A DNA stretch of 64,000 bases from Dyadobacter frigoris (GCF_005280585.1 NZ_SZVO01000015.1:62001-126000), one strand, 5' to 3'; shown: positions 33,996 through 43,778, counted from the stretch's first letter. Notes: generated by a model from the sequence alone, not told the origin. Program-made: numbers and translations.

Positions 33996-36593
33996 TTAAA
34001 AGCTAAATCCGATTGAGATATAAGGCAGCGATCCTTCTTTGGAAAAACCCATTACGAACTGGATCAATAGCAACTCAGCCGGCACTACATACAATCCGCC
34101 TCCATAACCATCATGCCATTTTTTTGAGGATTGGTCCGGCTCCCAAACTCTGCCAACATCGTTAAAACCAATAATTCCGAGTGTTCCCGGAACAATGTAA
34201 GATGTAAAATGAAGAATATCCAGTCTTAGATCAAGATTGTGGTACATCATTGTTTTACCCGTAAAACGATTGGTGTGATATCCACGAAGACTGCGTACAC
34301 CGCCCAATTGCATTTTCTGGAAGAAAGCAGGATCTCCCACAGTTGTCCCGCCGCCCAGACGGTTTGCCATGACAAAATTAGAATTTTTACTACTTAAATA
34401 ATATCTGACTTCAGTAGCCAGTTTCCCGTAGGATTGAGAAAAACCATTCAGCTTTTCCTTTGCTGAAAAAGTAGTATTCCAGTAAAGTCCCTTGGAAGGC
34501 ATTGAAATATTATCGCGGGTGTCGTACGTCCATCCGGCTAGCAAACCAGCATAAACACGATCCTGAAAAACCTCGTATTGCGGATTTGCTTCATCAAAAT
34601 CAAACAGAAAACGAGTTAGATTATTGTTTTGTTTACTGGTATAATATTCCGTCGATACTCCGCCAAACACAGTCAGATCCTTTGTTAATTTTCTTTTCAG
34701 CTTAAAATCCACTGTCAGATAATCGTATCGGTTCCGATAGTAAGGCATCTTACGGTTTCCTTTGTTGGGAAATTTCGTGTTATTTCCGATCCCGAAAAAG
34801 TTGCTTAAATTATTCGGCCCCAATAAATGTGCATCGATTTCCAGATCATTCAGCCCAAAAACTTTTTTGAAATCACCAACATAATCCAGGATAAAAGATT
34901 TCCTTCCCGTTGAATAATTCGCCCAAAATTCATTTTTGAATGCGTAAGGCTCTTTTCGGAATCCCTGTTTCTCAAAAATTAACCCGGCACCAATTTGAAT
35001 TCCCTGGTCGATATTGTAGTTAACACGAAAAAGAGGGCCAAGCCTGTCGAAAAGAAAACTTCTTTTATTGTATTGATTTACGGCCGTATCGGTTGATAAC
35101 CTCAACCTGGCAAGAGACGGCGGAGGTAATTTATTTTCCTGATCAGACCGGTCATAAACATAAAGTTTGTGTTTATTTTTCAGATTTTCATCAACTTCAA
35201 ATTTGTCAATATCATCACCGCCGACCATTCGAACTTTGATTGGAGATTTTGTGGTACCATTAACAGAAAAGACATCTTCTCCACCAAAACCATAAAGCCT
35301 GATTTCTTTGGTAACAGTATGATCAAATTTCCGGTGATAAATCTTTCTGCCGTTTGTTCCGTCCTTTTTGATATTGAAAATTGTCAGATCAATATCTTCC
35401 TTTTTGGTATGACGAATATCAAAATATTCCTTTTTATCTGAAGCTGGTATTTCTACAAAACCGGCTAAAAATTGATAATATTCAAGCGCATAAACCGGCA
35501 GATTTTTTACGCGGCCTTTTAAAGATTTCGTAAGCTCGGCTGTACTCGGATCAGCATAAACGCTATCCGGCAAAAACTTCATCGTGCTGTCAATGAGCTC
35601 CGAAGTCAGCCTGTCCTGAATGTATTTTATTTCTTCCTTCCAGTCATCTTCATCCAGCTGATTCAAAAAATAACGATCCAGATATCGCGCGTTGAAGTTA
35701 TATCCTTTTACGTCCCGGATATTTTCACTATAAGGCTGAAGATTGGATTTTAGCCATTGATGAGACAAAAACCAGGGCAAAAGTCCGGAGGTTTTATAAA
35801 AGACTTTATCCCGGTCTCTTGGAATAGGTCTGTAAATGGTTTCACCTTTGGATTTTTCAGGTAGCCAACGCCAGTTATCTTCATGTCTGTCCCAGTCGCC
35901 GATAACCATATCCAGCAGTCGGGCACGAAGCGTTAGTTTTTCGTCAAAGTTTGTATCATTATTATTCTGGACCTTGCTTTGTGCTTTTTCGGTCGCATCC
36001 GTTTTTTCGGTTTCAAAAGGATTTCTTTCCTCAAATAAATAGGCTGCATTGGCAAATTCCTTCTGGTATTCTCCCAAACCCGGATCGTTTCCAACATACA
36101 CAATTTCAGGATTGGAATGTAACAAACCGAGTGCTTCGGCCAGAGAAGGTGCAACCAAAGCCCCAAAAGGATGGCCGGTAGAGACCTGATCCTGAACGAT
36201 ATCTTTTGCGATGGTAGGTTTGAGATTTTCGGCAAGTCCGCGTTCCGGATATTTTTGTATCGTTCTCAAAACCCATTCTTTACCAGAAGCATCTTTCAAT
36301 CGCAGCGAACGTGTCTGCATTCCTCCACCCAGTTTCACAATTGACAGACCGCCGCGTTCTTTTGAAAAATCAAGTATCCGCATAGGAACTGGCATGGCCC
36401 AGAGCTTTCGATAATTTTCCCCTAGAAAAAAACGATGGGATTTACCTACCTGATTATATTCCGGCGCAATAGCGATTTTTATGCTGTCGCCAGATGGAGA
36501 TTTTTGAGCATAGGAAATATTGACAATTGAAACTGTCAGAAAAAGCGAGAATAAAGAATTGTATATTTTGGTAAAATTTCCCAGCATAAACAT
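33996..36593 (-). CDS. Kinase-fold-like domain fused to an outer-membrane beta-barrel
   Basis: 865 residues with a signal peptide ending ISYAQ. Residues ~85-265 show features of an atypical kinase fold: a glycine-rich turn (KLGGGMQTRSLRL), a following strand with VLRTIQK, a hinge-like AAYLFEERNP, then LLDMVIGDWDRHEDNWRW (233-240) like the catalytic loop of FAM20/HipA/PI4K-type kinases, and IPRDRDKVF (258-264) like the metal-binding Asp. From about residue 470 the sequence is a barrel of BamA-like style ending GFSF with a terminal Phe. Similar long proteins are usually annotated only as BamA/TamA-like. Kinase activity is an inference. Convergent with the histidine kinase gene, 6 bases apart. 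Confidence 0.7.
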   Translation of the reverse strand: MFMLGNFTKIYNSLFSLFLTVSIVNISYAQKSPSGDSIKIAIAPEYNQVGKSHRFFLGENYRKLWAMPVPMRILDFSKERGGLSIVKLGGGMQTRSLRLKDASGKEWVLRTIQKYPERGLAENLKPTIAKDIVQDQVSTGHPFGALVAPSLAEALGLLHSNPEIVYVGNDPGLGEYQKEFANAAYLFEERNPFETEKTDATEKAQSKVQNNNDTNFDEKLTLRARLLDMVIGDWDRHEDNWRWLPEKSKGETIYRPIPRDRDKVFYKTSGLLPWFLSHQWLKSNLQPYSENIRDVKGYNFNARYLDRYFLNQLDEDDWKEEIKYIQDRLTSELIDSTMKFLPDSVYADPSTAELTKSLKGRVKNLPVYALEYYQFLAGFVEIPASDKKEYFDIRHTKKEDIDLTIFNIKKDGTNGRKIYHRKFDHTVTKEIRLYGFGGEDVFSVNGTTKSPIKVRMVGGDDIDKFEVDENLKNKHKLYVYDRSDQENKLPPPSLARLRLSTDTAVNQYNKRSFLFDRLGPLFRVNYNIDQGIQIGAGLIFEKQGFRKEPYAFKNEFWANYSTGRKSFILDYVGDFKKVFGLNDLEIDAHLLGPNNLSNFFGIGNNTKFPNKGNRKMPYYRNRYDYLTVDFKLKRKLTKDLTVFGGVSTEYYTSKQNNNLTRFLFDFDEANPQYEVFQDRVYAGLLAGWTYDTRDNISMPSKGLYWNTTFSAKEKLNGFSQSYGKLATEVRYYLSSKNSNFVMANRLGGGTTVGDPAFFQKMQLGGVRSLRGYHTNRFTGKTMMYHNLDLRLDILHFTSYIVPGTLGIIGFNDVGRVWEPDQSSKKWHDGYGGGLYVVPAELLLIQFVMGFSKEGSLPYISIGFSF

Positions 36594-36715
36594 TGCGACC
36601 GATAAAGATCTTAAATATACGGGAGTTTATCGTTTTACGGGTTTTTGGGGGTGGAAAAATGTTGCTTGGGGACGTAGCACGCTGTAATTTGTTATTTCCT
36701 ACTTTCGTCAAGACA

Positions 36716-37813
36716 TCAGAATTTGTAAGCACTTCTCAATCGGCTCCAAATGGATAAATATTTGTTTATAAAAATCGTCTCGGAATCGACACTTTCCTTC
36801 AAGCTTAATATCTGTTTTTTTGTTTCCGATTTGTATTGAGCCAATCTCAGATCGGATGAATTAACAGAATCCAACAAGATATTTGAAGCGTCTATTTTCA
36901 TTTTGATATCACCCAGATTAGACCTTATCATATTATCTGTCCAAACGGGTTTCTTAAATCGATTATTTCTCGAGTAAATATATTTGTTGTAATAATTAAT
37001 TGCCATTCTTAGAGAATCTCGTGCACTTTGAATTGTAGCCAGGTCATAATTTATCATTAGATTTTTAGCATATTTTTCAATAAGATTATTTGTTAGACCC
37101 ATTTCTTTTACCCTTTGTAAACTGGTCCAACACTCTTCTCGTTTTGTATATTTTAACCGTGCAAAAATTGAATCCTGAAAATTGAAATTTACTGTACCCT
37201 TTATAGTGAAATCATTATCCCTAATTTGGTAATGAGATAAAGGAGGATTTATAAACTGCCAAATTGGATCAAAGGGAATGTGCGTATGTAAAAAACTTTC
37301 CGGACTTACTTTATACCACTTCTCATCATACCTCTTCTTAAAAATGAAATTTCTCACATACCCCGCAGACCAAGTTGGATCATACAGGAACCATTTATCT
37401 TTAACTTTTACAGCGTTCCAGGCATGTGCATACTTATTATTTATAATATCCTCTTGCATTACGTAACCATCGATAACATAGCTTTGATAACCTAGTCTTG
37501 TAAGCAATGCATTAAACAATTCCGCATAATGATAACAAACCCCCTTTCTCCTTGAAATAACTTCACGAATTATACTTTTGGTGGGAGAATTGTATAACAT
37601 TATATTAGTTTCATCTACCAATAACAAACTCTGCGAATCATATTCTATTTCCGTAGCGACCCAATCAAAAATAGCTCGAACAGAGTCTCGTCTAAAATCA
37701 ATTATGTTGATAATGGAATCAATTTCAGAAGTTTGTGAAAAAGACTTTACAAACAGTAACAGAAATATGATTGTCAATTTTATCTGCTTCGATAAATTAA
37801 TGCTGCGATTCAT
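36716..37813 (-). CDS. Secreted transglutaminase-like protein
   Basis: 365 residues with signal peptide ending KSFSQ. The Cys-His-Asp triad of the transglutaminase-like fold is visible: SRRKGVCYHYAELFNALL, YAHAWNAVKVKDKW, FLYDPTWSAGY. The C-terminal half is helical with no known domain. Possible roles are peptide cleavage or cross-linking in the envelope. The gene is rather AT-rich compared with its neighbours. Confidence 0.8.
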   Translation of the reverse strand: MNRSINLSKQIKLTIIFLLLFVKSFSQTSEIDSIINIIDFRRDSVRAIFDWVATEIEYDSQSLLLVDETNIMLYNSPTKSIIREVISRRKGVCYHYAELFNALLTRLGYQSYVIDGYVMQEDIINNKYAHAWNAVKVKDKWFLYDPTWSAGYVRNFIFKKRYDEKWYKVSPESFLHTHIPFDPIWQFINPPLSHYQIRDNDFTIKGTVNFNFQDSIFARLKYTKREECWTSLQRVKEMGLTNNLIEKYAKNLMINYDLATIQSARDSLRMAINYYNKYIYSRNNRFKKPVWTDNMIRSNLGDIKMKIDASNILLDSVNSSDLRLAQYKSETKKQILSLKESVDSETIFINKYLSIWSRLRSAYKF

Positions 37814-37896
37814 TTAAATTTCAGGGGTCAATCTTTCAATTAAATTTCTGCTCCTACCCAGGAGCTTTATCCTCACAGACCACGGATTAGATAAAA

Positions 37897-38130
37897 TCAA
37901 CCACGATCAGATAAATGTTTGTCTGATCTACCATAGTACAGATAGATTAGTGTGCCAAAAATGGGAAAGAAAAGAATAACCAAAAGCCAAATCAATTTTT
38001 CTCCCAATATCATGTCCTTGTTTGACATCAAATCACTAATTGACCAAATGACCAATAACAAGACGGCAACCCAGCAAGAAATTAAAAATATCTCTTGATT
38101 TCCAAATGCGAGGATTCTTGTGAAAAGCAT
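37897..38130 (-). CDS. PLDc_N-type small membrane protein
   Basis: 77 residues with two transmembrane helices and the connecting pattern DLMSNKDMILGEKLIWLLVI, then FFPIFGTLIYLYYGRSDK. This is the N-terminal domain seen in cardiolipin synthases (PLDc_N), here standing alone without the catalytic HKD domains. Function of stand-alone forms is not known. Confidence 0.8.
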   Translation of the reverse strand: MLFTRILAFGNQEIFLISCWVAVLLLVIWSISDLMSNKDMILGEKLIWLLVILFFPIFGTLIYLYYGRSDKHLSDRG

Positions 38131-38180
38131 ATGCTTACGATGTTTATTTTAAATAAGTAATGCACGCCGGCAATTTAGCA

Positions 38181-38687
38181 CTAAAAACGTATCACATCAG
38201 ATTTTGGAATTTCTTTTGCCTCAGACTTTTCCTCTACAATATTTAAAACTGATTGTATAACTCTTAAATATTTTTCAGCCTGTAATTTCTCAATAAAACC
38301 GTAATCACAATCCGACACATTGATATTACGAGAGTAGCTCCCATTCACAATTCTCATCAGATAAAGTGCTTGATGCATCCCCTGACAATTTGGTTTAGTG
38401 TCATAGTCCTCTTCTAATTTTAAAATACCATTAGATAGGATAGAATTGTATATTTTCAGCTTTTCTTTATCAGTCAAAGAAAACTTAACCATATAAGGTT
38501 TCCCATCGACATCTCTGTTAAGTGTTCCAGCCATCAACTGTACCTGACCAAAATCTTCCTCCCAAATTGTAACTTCAAAATCCGTCGGGATTTGAGTTTT
38601 CTCTCCATCACTACAATTCAGAAAACTTAGGGTAAGAATTGTAAGAAAAAAGAGGGTTTTCAAAGAACTCTGTAATGTAATTGACAA
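38181..38687 (-). CDS. Lipoprotein of unknown function
   Basis: 168 residues; type II signal with SFLNC (Cys near 25). The mature part has two further Cys (PNCQGMHQ and SDCDYGF) that could form a disulfide. No family recognised. Followed by the PLDc_N protein on the same strand. Confidence 0.65.
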   Translation of the reverse strand: MSITLQSSLKTLFFLTILTLSFLNCSDGEKTQIPTDFEVTIWEEDFGQVQLMAGTLNRDVDGKPYMVKFSLTDKEKLKIYNSILSNGILKLEEDYDTKPNCQGMHQALYLMRIVNGSYSRNINVSDCDYGFIEKLQAEKYLRVIQSVLNIVEEKSEAKEIPKSDVIRF

Positions 38688-38734
38688 CTAAGTAAATTTT
38701 GAAATTTATAAATGTAAGAACCACTGCATTCACC

Positions 38735-39259
38735 TCACTGATAATAAGGTAAATACAAACTATCCGTAACAACCTGATTACTCACATGCAAAGCCCGATC
38801 ACGAATTCTTACCTTAAATTTAAATAAAACCTGTTTCGTATTGTTTGTATGATAAGCCGTAGTATGCAGATCAAGTTTTCCTTTTATTGGCCCAACTTTT
38901 CCGTCAATTTTTAACAATGGGAAAAATTTAATTGAATCGGTTGTCATAATTCGGTCAACCCATTTGTTATTTTCCAACCTCGATGTAATCAGTTCATAAT
39001 TTCCCCAGTTTCCATAAGGCGGGCGAAAATTAACATAGTCATTTATTTCACTTTCGGTCGCGCCAAGATTACCATCACCATCTTCGAAGTCTATCGAAAT
39101 CGTAACGTTTTCCCGAATCTTTTTTCCATTCGAATCCAGTTCCGTTTCAGAACCGATACTGTTGTACGAAATGCTGGGAATAGTATTGAAATTCGGAGTA
39201 GGATCGCAGCCTGAAAGTACCAAAGTGAAGATACAAAATGATAAAATTTTGATTTTCAT
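38735..39259 (-). CDS. Lipoprotein, copy 2 of a tandem pair
   Basis: About 174 residues from ATG 39259 (MKIKILSFC...); lipobox LVLSGC. Mature body: ENVTISIDFEDGDGNLGA, VGPIKGKLDLHTTAYH, FKVRIRDRALHVSNQVVTDS. The neighbour at 39390-39902 has the same blocks in the same order, so the two arose by tandem duplication. The DGDGNLGA segment resembles an Ig-like/calcium-loop element frequent in Bacteroidota lipoproteins. Function unknown. Confidence 0.75.
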   Translation of the reverse strand: MKIKILSFCIFTLVLSGCDPTPNFNTIPSISYNSIGSETELDSNGKKIRENVTISIDFEDGDGNLGATESEINDYVNFRPPYGNWGNYELITSRLENNKWVDRIMTTDSIKFFPLLKIDGKVGPIKGKLDLHTTAYHTNNTKQVLFKFKVRIRDRALHVSNQVVTDSLYLPYYQ

Positions 39260-39332
39260 ATAACGCAGTTTTCTACTTGATAAAATGCTCAAACCAAAGT
39301 TTGTTATAATAATTAAACCAAAAGTTACAAAA

Positions 39333-39370
39333 AAAATAGGCTGATATCAAAGCAGATATCAGCCTATTTT
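39333..39370 (-). terminator. Terminator between the tandem lipoprotein genes
   Basis: AAAATAGGCTGATATC and GATATCAGCCTATTTT pair perfectly over 16 bp around a 6-base loop; on the minus strand the stem runs into a T-tract. It ends the upstream copy (39390-39902). Confidence 0.92.
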
Positions 39371-39389
39371 CAATTAAAATTTCTCAGTA

Positions 39390-39902
39390 TTATCTAAATC
39401 CCGGAACTGTAATACTGTCCGTAGGTTCCTGATTGCTAACATGTAAAGCTCGATCACGAATTCTGACCTTGTACTTAATTGTTATCGGTACTGAACTATT
39501 GAAGTATTTCGCAGAAGTGTGCAAATCCAGTTTACCTTTTATAGGCCCTGATTTTCCGTCTGGCTTCAGATCAGGAAACCATTTGTATTTATCAACAACT
39601 AGAATTTGATCTACCCATTTCCCGTCTGTCAATGTGGAAGTAACAAGTTCGTAGTTTCCCCAATCCCTATATTTTACAGAATCGGCAATTTCAGCATCCG
39701 AAGCGCCCAAATCTCCATCCCCATCTTCAAAATTAATGGATATCGTAATATTTTCCTGCACCTTTTTACCGCTACTATCTAATTGCGTTTCAGTATCAAT
39801 ACTGTTATAAAAAATTTTCGGTGTATCGTCAAAATTAGGAATATCAACACAGCTTGCCAGCGCAATAGCCGCTATAAAAAAAAGTAAGATTTTAAATTTC
39901 AT
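39390..39902 (-). CDS. Lipoprotein, copy 1 of a tandem pair
   Basis: 170 residues; type II signal with LASC (Cys near 18). It shares ENITISINFEDGDGDLGA, SGPIKGKLDLHTSAKY and YKVRIRDRALHVSNQEPTDS with the next gene. It has its own terminator, so the two copies can be expressed separately. Confidence 0.75.
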   Translation of the reverse strand: MKFKILLFFIAAIALASCVDIPNFDDTPKIFYNSIDTETQLDSSGKKVQENITISINFEDGDGDLGASDAEIADSVKYRDWGNYELVTSTLTDGKWVDQILVVDKYKWFPDLKPDGKSGPIKGKLDLHTSAKYFNSSVPITIKYKVRIRDRALHVSNQEPTDSITVPGFR

Positions 39903-40015
39903 AGATCAGGTTTATAATTTCAGTTGATATAAGTCAGCGTTAGCGAAAAATCGCCTCGTTTTAATAATTCTCTTTATTTTCAAAAACAAGCCGCTAACTT
40001 CTGGCTTGTAACTTC

Positions 40016-40023
40016 TAACTTTG
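40016..40023 (+). promoter_or_regulatory. Candidate -7 box (TAACTTTG)
   Basis: TAACTTTG matches TAnnTTTG and ends 26 bases before the TTG start at 40050, which supports that start. Confidence 0.5.
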
Positions 40024-40049
40024 TTATTCTATTTACGAAAGTACTACGA

Positions 40050-41105
40050 TTGAAACTTCAAAGCAATAAATCTTCATTGGAAATACGTCAGGAACTTCGC
40101 CGGCAAATAATTGATTTGGATCAAGCTGATTTCGAATCACTTGCACTTCGTGTATTTCAATATCAGGCTGAAAATAATCCGGTTTACAAAGAATATATTT
40201 CACATCTGCACATCAAAACGGATGAAGTTAGCAGACTTACGGAAATTCCATTCCTTCCAATTCAATTCTTTAAACATCATTTAATTAAAACCGGAAATCC
40301 GCCGGAACCGACTGTTATTTTTGAAAGTAGCGGAACCACCGGCGCTGCCACCAGCCGTCATGCTTTGTATGATGCTCCTCTCTACAAATCTGTCTCTACG
40401 CGCATCTTTCAGCAAAATTACGGGCACCTGGACGACTTCCATATGCTAGTTCTGCTACCATCATACCTTGAACGAAACAACTCGTCTCTGGTGTATATGA
40501 TGCAGCATTTTATTGATCAGGCCGACTCTCCGCTATCTAATTTTTATCTTCATAATACCGGAGAAATGATTGAACAGCTGAAAAATCTTGCTGAAAATCC
40601 GGATGGCCGAGGTATTTTATTGATGGGCGTAACCTTTGCCCTTCTGGATCTGGCCGAGAGTGCTATTGATTTTTCTTTCCTTAAAAATATTCCAAATCTG
40701 AGGGTAATGGATACCGGCGGAATGAAAGGTCGTCGGCAGGAATTGCTTCGGGAGGAAGTTCATGATATCCTGACGGGCAATTTTGGTGTTTCAAAAATTC
40801 ATTCCGAATATGGGATGACAGAATTGCTTTCTCAGAGTTATTCCCAAGGCGATGGATTGTTTCATCCTGGTACAACGATGCGTATTTTGCTTCGTGATGT
40901 TAACGATCCTTTCTCTATTTATGACCATAATTTGGCCGGCTCCAAAACCGGTGGAATCAATATTATCGATTTAGCTAATCTGGATAGCTGCTCATTTATT
41001 GAAACCCAGGATCTGGGAAGATTCGGCGTCGAACCTGGCGCTTTTTATGTCATGGGCCGTTTTGATAATTCTGATATCCGCGGATGCAATTTACTGGTTT
41101 TATAA
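40050..41105 (+). CDS. LuxE-like acyl-protein synthetase / adenylate-forming enzyme
   Basis: 351 residues from a TTG start. The ATP/phosphate loop VIFESSGTTGAATSRH and the segments EIPFLPIQFFK, HSEYGMTELLSQSYS and MDTGGMKGRRQEL fit the LuxE/acyl-CoA-ligase-like family. LuxE activates fatty acids for transfer; here no luxC, luxD or other reductase gene is adjacent, so the acceptor and product are unknown. No signal peptide. Confidence 0.82.
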   Translation: MKLQSNKSSLEIRQELRRQIIDLDQADFESLALRVFQYQAENNPVYKEYISHLHIKTDEVSRLTEIPFLPIQFFKHHLIKTGNPPEPTVIFESSGTTGAATSRHALYDAPLYKSVSTRIFQQNYGHLDDFHMLVLLPSYLERNNSSLVYMMQHFIDQADSPLSNFYLHNTGEMIEQLKNLAENPDGRGILLMGVTFALLDLAESAIDFSFLKNIPNLRVMDTGGMKGRRQELLREEVHDILTGNFGVSKIHSEYGMTELLSQSYSQGDGLFHPGTTMRILLRDVNDPFSIYDHNLAGSKTGGINIIDLANLDSCSFIETQDLGRFGVEPGAFYVMGRFDNSDIRGCNLLVL

Positions 41106-41354
41106 ATCGTTAATTGGTCTGAAAAATTCAAGTTCACAAGAACCTTCTTCCCTAAAAAAAATCAAGCAGCTATTTTTTTTGACAACTTACATATTCTACT
41201 ATAAGTCAATTAGTTAAATTCAATTCTTCTTATATAGAATTGTTCTAACCAGACAATAATAGAGAATATTTCATAAATTAGCCGGGTTGTTTTTAATTGC
41301 ATTAATCGAATGTATAATTACACTTTGGATTGTTAACCTTATTAAGTATATAAA

Positions 41355-41957
41355 ATGAAAAGACGTGACGCAATTGCCCGTGTGGCACTATTGATGGGTG
41401 GTACGCTTTCCGCCCCGACCATGCTGGCTTTTCTGGAGGGCTGCAAATCTTCGACAGAAACGTCGACTGCGCTGACTTTTCCATTCTCGGCAGATCAAAA
41501 AAATTTAGTTTCCGAAGTTGCTGAAATCATTATTCCTAAAACTGATACGCCTGGTGCGAAGGATGCCAAAGTGGGTGACTTCATTGAGAAGATGATCAAA
41601 GAATGTTACGCAGGAAAAGATCAGGATAGTTTTGCCAAAGGTTTGAAAGAACTTGAAAAGAAAGATTTCCTGAAAGCTTCTCCGGCAGATCAGACAAAGA
41701 TTTTGAAAGAACTGGAAGCTTCTGCTAAAACAGATTCTGAAAAAGCGACTGAAGAACGCAAGAAATTCACAGAAGCAGGTAAAGAATATACTGATGATCA
41801 GGGTGTTCCTTTCTTCAAACTGATCAAAGAACTTACGCTTTTGGGATATTTCACCTCTGAACCTGGCGCTACGCTGGCTTTGGATTATGTTCCGGTACCG
41901 GGCCGTTATGACGGTTGTATCGACTTGAAACCTGGTCAGAAAGCCTGGGCAATGTAG
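41355..41957 (+). CDS. Gluconate 2-dehydrogenase subunit 3-like protein (Tat-exported small subunit)
   Basis: 200 residues. The N-terminus MKRRDAIARVALLMGGTLSA is a twin-arginine signal. The body (SADQKNLVSEVAEIIIPKTD, TPGAKDAKVGDFIEKMIKEC) is the gluconate-2-dehydrogenase subunit 3 family. It precedes a GMC oxidoreductase that has no signal of its own; in related enzymes the small subunit carries the flavoprotein across the membrane. Confidence 0.88.
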   Translation: MKRRDAIARVALLMGGTLSAPTMLAFLEGCKSSTETSTALTFPFSADQKNLVSEVAEIIIPKTDTPGAKDAKVGDFIEKMIKECYAGKDQDSFAKGLKELEKKDFLKASPADQTKILKELEASAKTDSEKATEERKKFTEAGKEYTDDQGVPFFKLIKELTLLGYFTSEPGATLALDYVPVPGRYDGCIDLKPGQKAWAM

Positions 41958-42032
41958 TTTTTAATTTAAGGGCTTGAAATCATTGAAGCTCAAAAGAAAC
42001 TGGTTATCATTAAGTTATAATATCATTTCACT

Positions 42033-43751
42033 ATGAATTTAAACCTGAAAGGTCAAAAGGAAGTAACGTACGATGCAATCGTCGTTGGTTCTGGTATAAG
42101 CGGAGGATGGGCTGCTAAAGAGTTAACTGAAAAAGGACTGAAAGTGGTTATGCTCGAACGCGGGCGTGATATCAAACATATTACTGATTACAAAACTGCC
42201 ACACTGGCTCCCTGGGAACTTGAACACCGCGGACGTGTAACAACGGTTGCGAAGGAAGAGTATTGGGCTGGTATGCGTACAGGTTATACAGCAAACGAAG
42301 AGCACAGATATCTTTTTGAAAACGATAAAGAAAACATGTACGAAGAAACCAGGGGATTTGACTGGATTCGTGCGTATCACGTTGGTGGCCGCTCACTTTT
42401 GTGGGGCCGCCAGAGCTATCGTTTGAATCCAAAAGATTTTGAAGCGAACGCAAAAGACGGTATTTCAATCGACTGGCCGATCCGTTATAACGACATCGCT
42501 CCCTGGTATGATTACGTTGAGAAATTCGCAGGTATCAGTGGTGCAAAAGATGGTTTGGATGTATTGCCAGATGGCAATTATCTTCCTCCGATGCAGATGA
42601 ACTGTGTTGAAAAAACAGTAAAAGGAGAAATCGAAAAGAAATTTGCAGGCCGTCACGTGATCATGGGACGTGCTGCACATTTAACGCAGCCTAATGCAAT
42701 TCACACAGAATTAGGACGTGCTGCGTGTCAGTTCCGTAATATGTGTATGCGTGGCTGTCCATACGGTGCTTATTTCAGTACGCAGGCTGCAACGCTTCCT
42801 GCTGCTACCAAAACCGGAAACCTTACTTTGATTCCTGATACGATTGTAACGGAAGTGATTTATGACGATAAGCTGGGTAAAGCAACCGGCGTTCGTACGA
42901 TCAACCAGAACACGATGGAAACCAAGGAATATTTTGCCAAAATCATTTTCCTTAACGCTTCTGCTATCGCTTCTGCATCGATCCTTTTGAACTCAAAATC
43001 AAAAAGATTCCCGAACGGTTTTGGTAATGAAAGCGATCAGGTTGGACGTAACATTATGGATCACCATCTTGCTGTTGGTGCCCGTGGTGATATGGAAGGA
43101 TATGAAGATAAATATTATTTCGGACGTCGTGCGAATGGTGTTTATGTTCCCCGCTACCGTAACTGGGGTGATGACAAACGTGATTACCTGCGTGGATTTG
43201 GTTATCAGGGTGGTGCAAGCCGTGACAGCTGGGGACGTGGAGCCGGCATGGATGGTTTCGGTGCCGATTTCAAAAAGGAAATTTCTCAGCCAGGCGGATG
43301 GAGCATGAATCTTGGTGGATTTGGAGAAATGCTTGCTGACGAAAAAAACCGTTTCACGCTTTCGAGTACGAAGAAAGATAAATGGGGACTTCCTCTCGTA
43401 GTTTTCGATGCAGCTTACGGCGACAATGAAAAGAAAATGCGTGTTGATATGATGAACGATGCTGCTGAAATGTTGGAAGCAGCCGGTTTGAAAAACGTAT
43501 CAAAATATAACGACGAGTCGAAACATCCTGGAATTGGTATCCACGAAATGGGTACTGCACGTATGGGTAACGATCCTAAAACGTCTGTTTTGAACAAAAA
43601 CAACCAGGTCTGGGGTGCTGAAAACGTATACATGACTGACGGTGCGTTTATGACGTCGTCATCTTGTGTTAACCCGTCACTTACCTACATGGCCATGACA
43701 GCACGTGCTGCCGACCATGCGGTGAATGAGCTTAAAAAGATGAATCTCTAA
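42033..43751 (+). CDS. GMC-family FAD oxidoreductase, large subunit
   Basis: 572 residues. FAD-binding start YDAIVVGSGISGGWAAKEL, the GGRSLLWGRQSYRL loop, CMRGCPYGAYFSTQ, and the C-terminal catalytic region IHEMGTARMGNDPKTS and SSSCVNPSLTYMAMTARAA. It oxidises an alcohol or sugar hydroxyl, in related Bacteroidota enzymes often at the 3-position of sugars. With the Tat subunit 75 bases upstream it should act in the periplasm. No cytochrome gene is adjacent, so the electron acceptor is unknown. Confidence 0.9.
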   Translation: MNLNLKGQKEVTYDAIVVGSGISGGWAAKELTEKGLKVVMLERGRDIKHITDYKTATLAPWELEHRGRVTTVAKEEYWAGMRTGYTANEEHRYLFENDKENMYEETRGFDWIRAYHVGGRSLLWGRQSYRLNPKDFEANAKDGISIDWPIRYNDIAPWYDYVEKFAGISGAKDGLDVLPDGNYLPPMQMNCVEKTVKGEIEKKFAGRHVIMGRAAHLTQPNAIHTELGRAACQFRNMCMRGCPYGAYFSTQAATLPAATKTGNLTLIPDTIVTEVIYDDKLGKATGVRTINQNTMETKEYFAKIIFLNASAIASASILLNSKSKRFPNGFGNESDQVGRNIMDHHLAVGARGDMEGYEDKYYFGRRANGVYVPRYRNWGDDKRDYLRGFGYQGGASRDSWGRGAGMDGFGADFKKEISQPGGWSMNLGGFGEMLADEKNRFTLSSTKKDKWGLPLVVFDAAYGDNEKKMRVDMMNDAAEMLEAAGLKNVSKYNDESKHPGIGIHEMGTARMGNDPKTSVLNKNNQVWGAENVYMTDGAFMTSSSCVNPSLTYMAMTARAADHAVNELKKMNL

Positions 43752-43778
43752 AAAACAGCTTTTTTATTGAAATGATTG

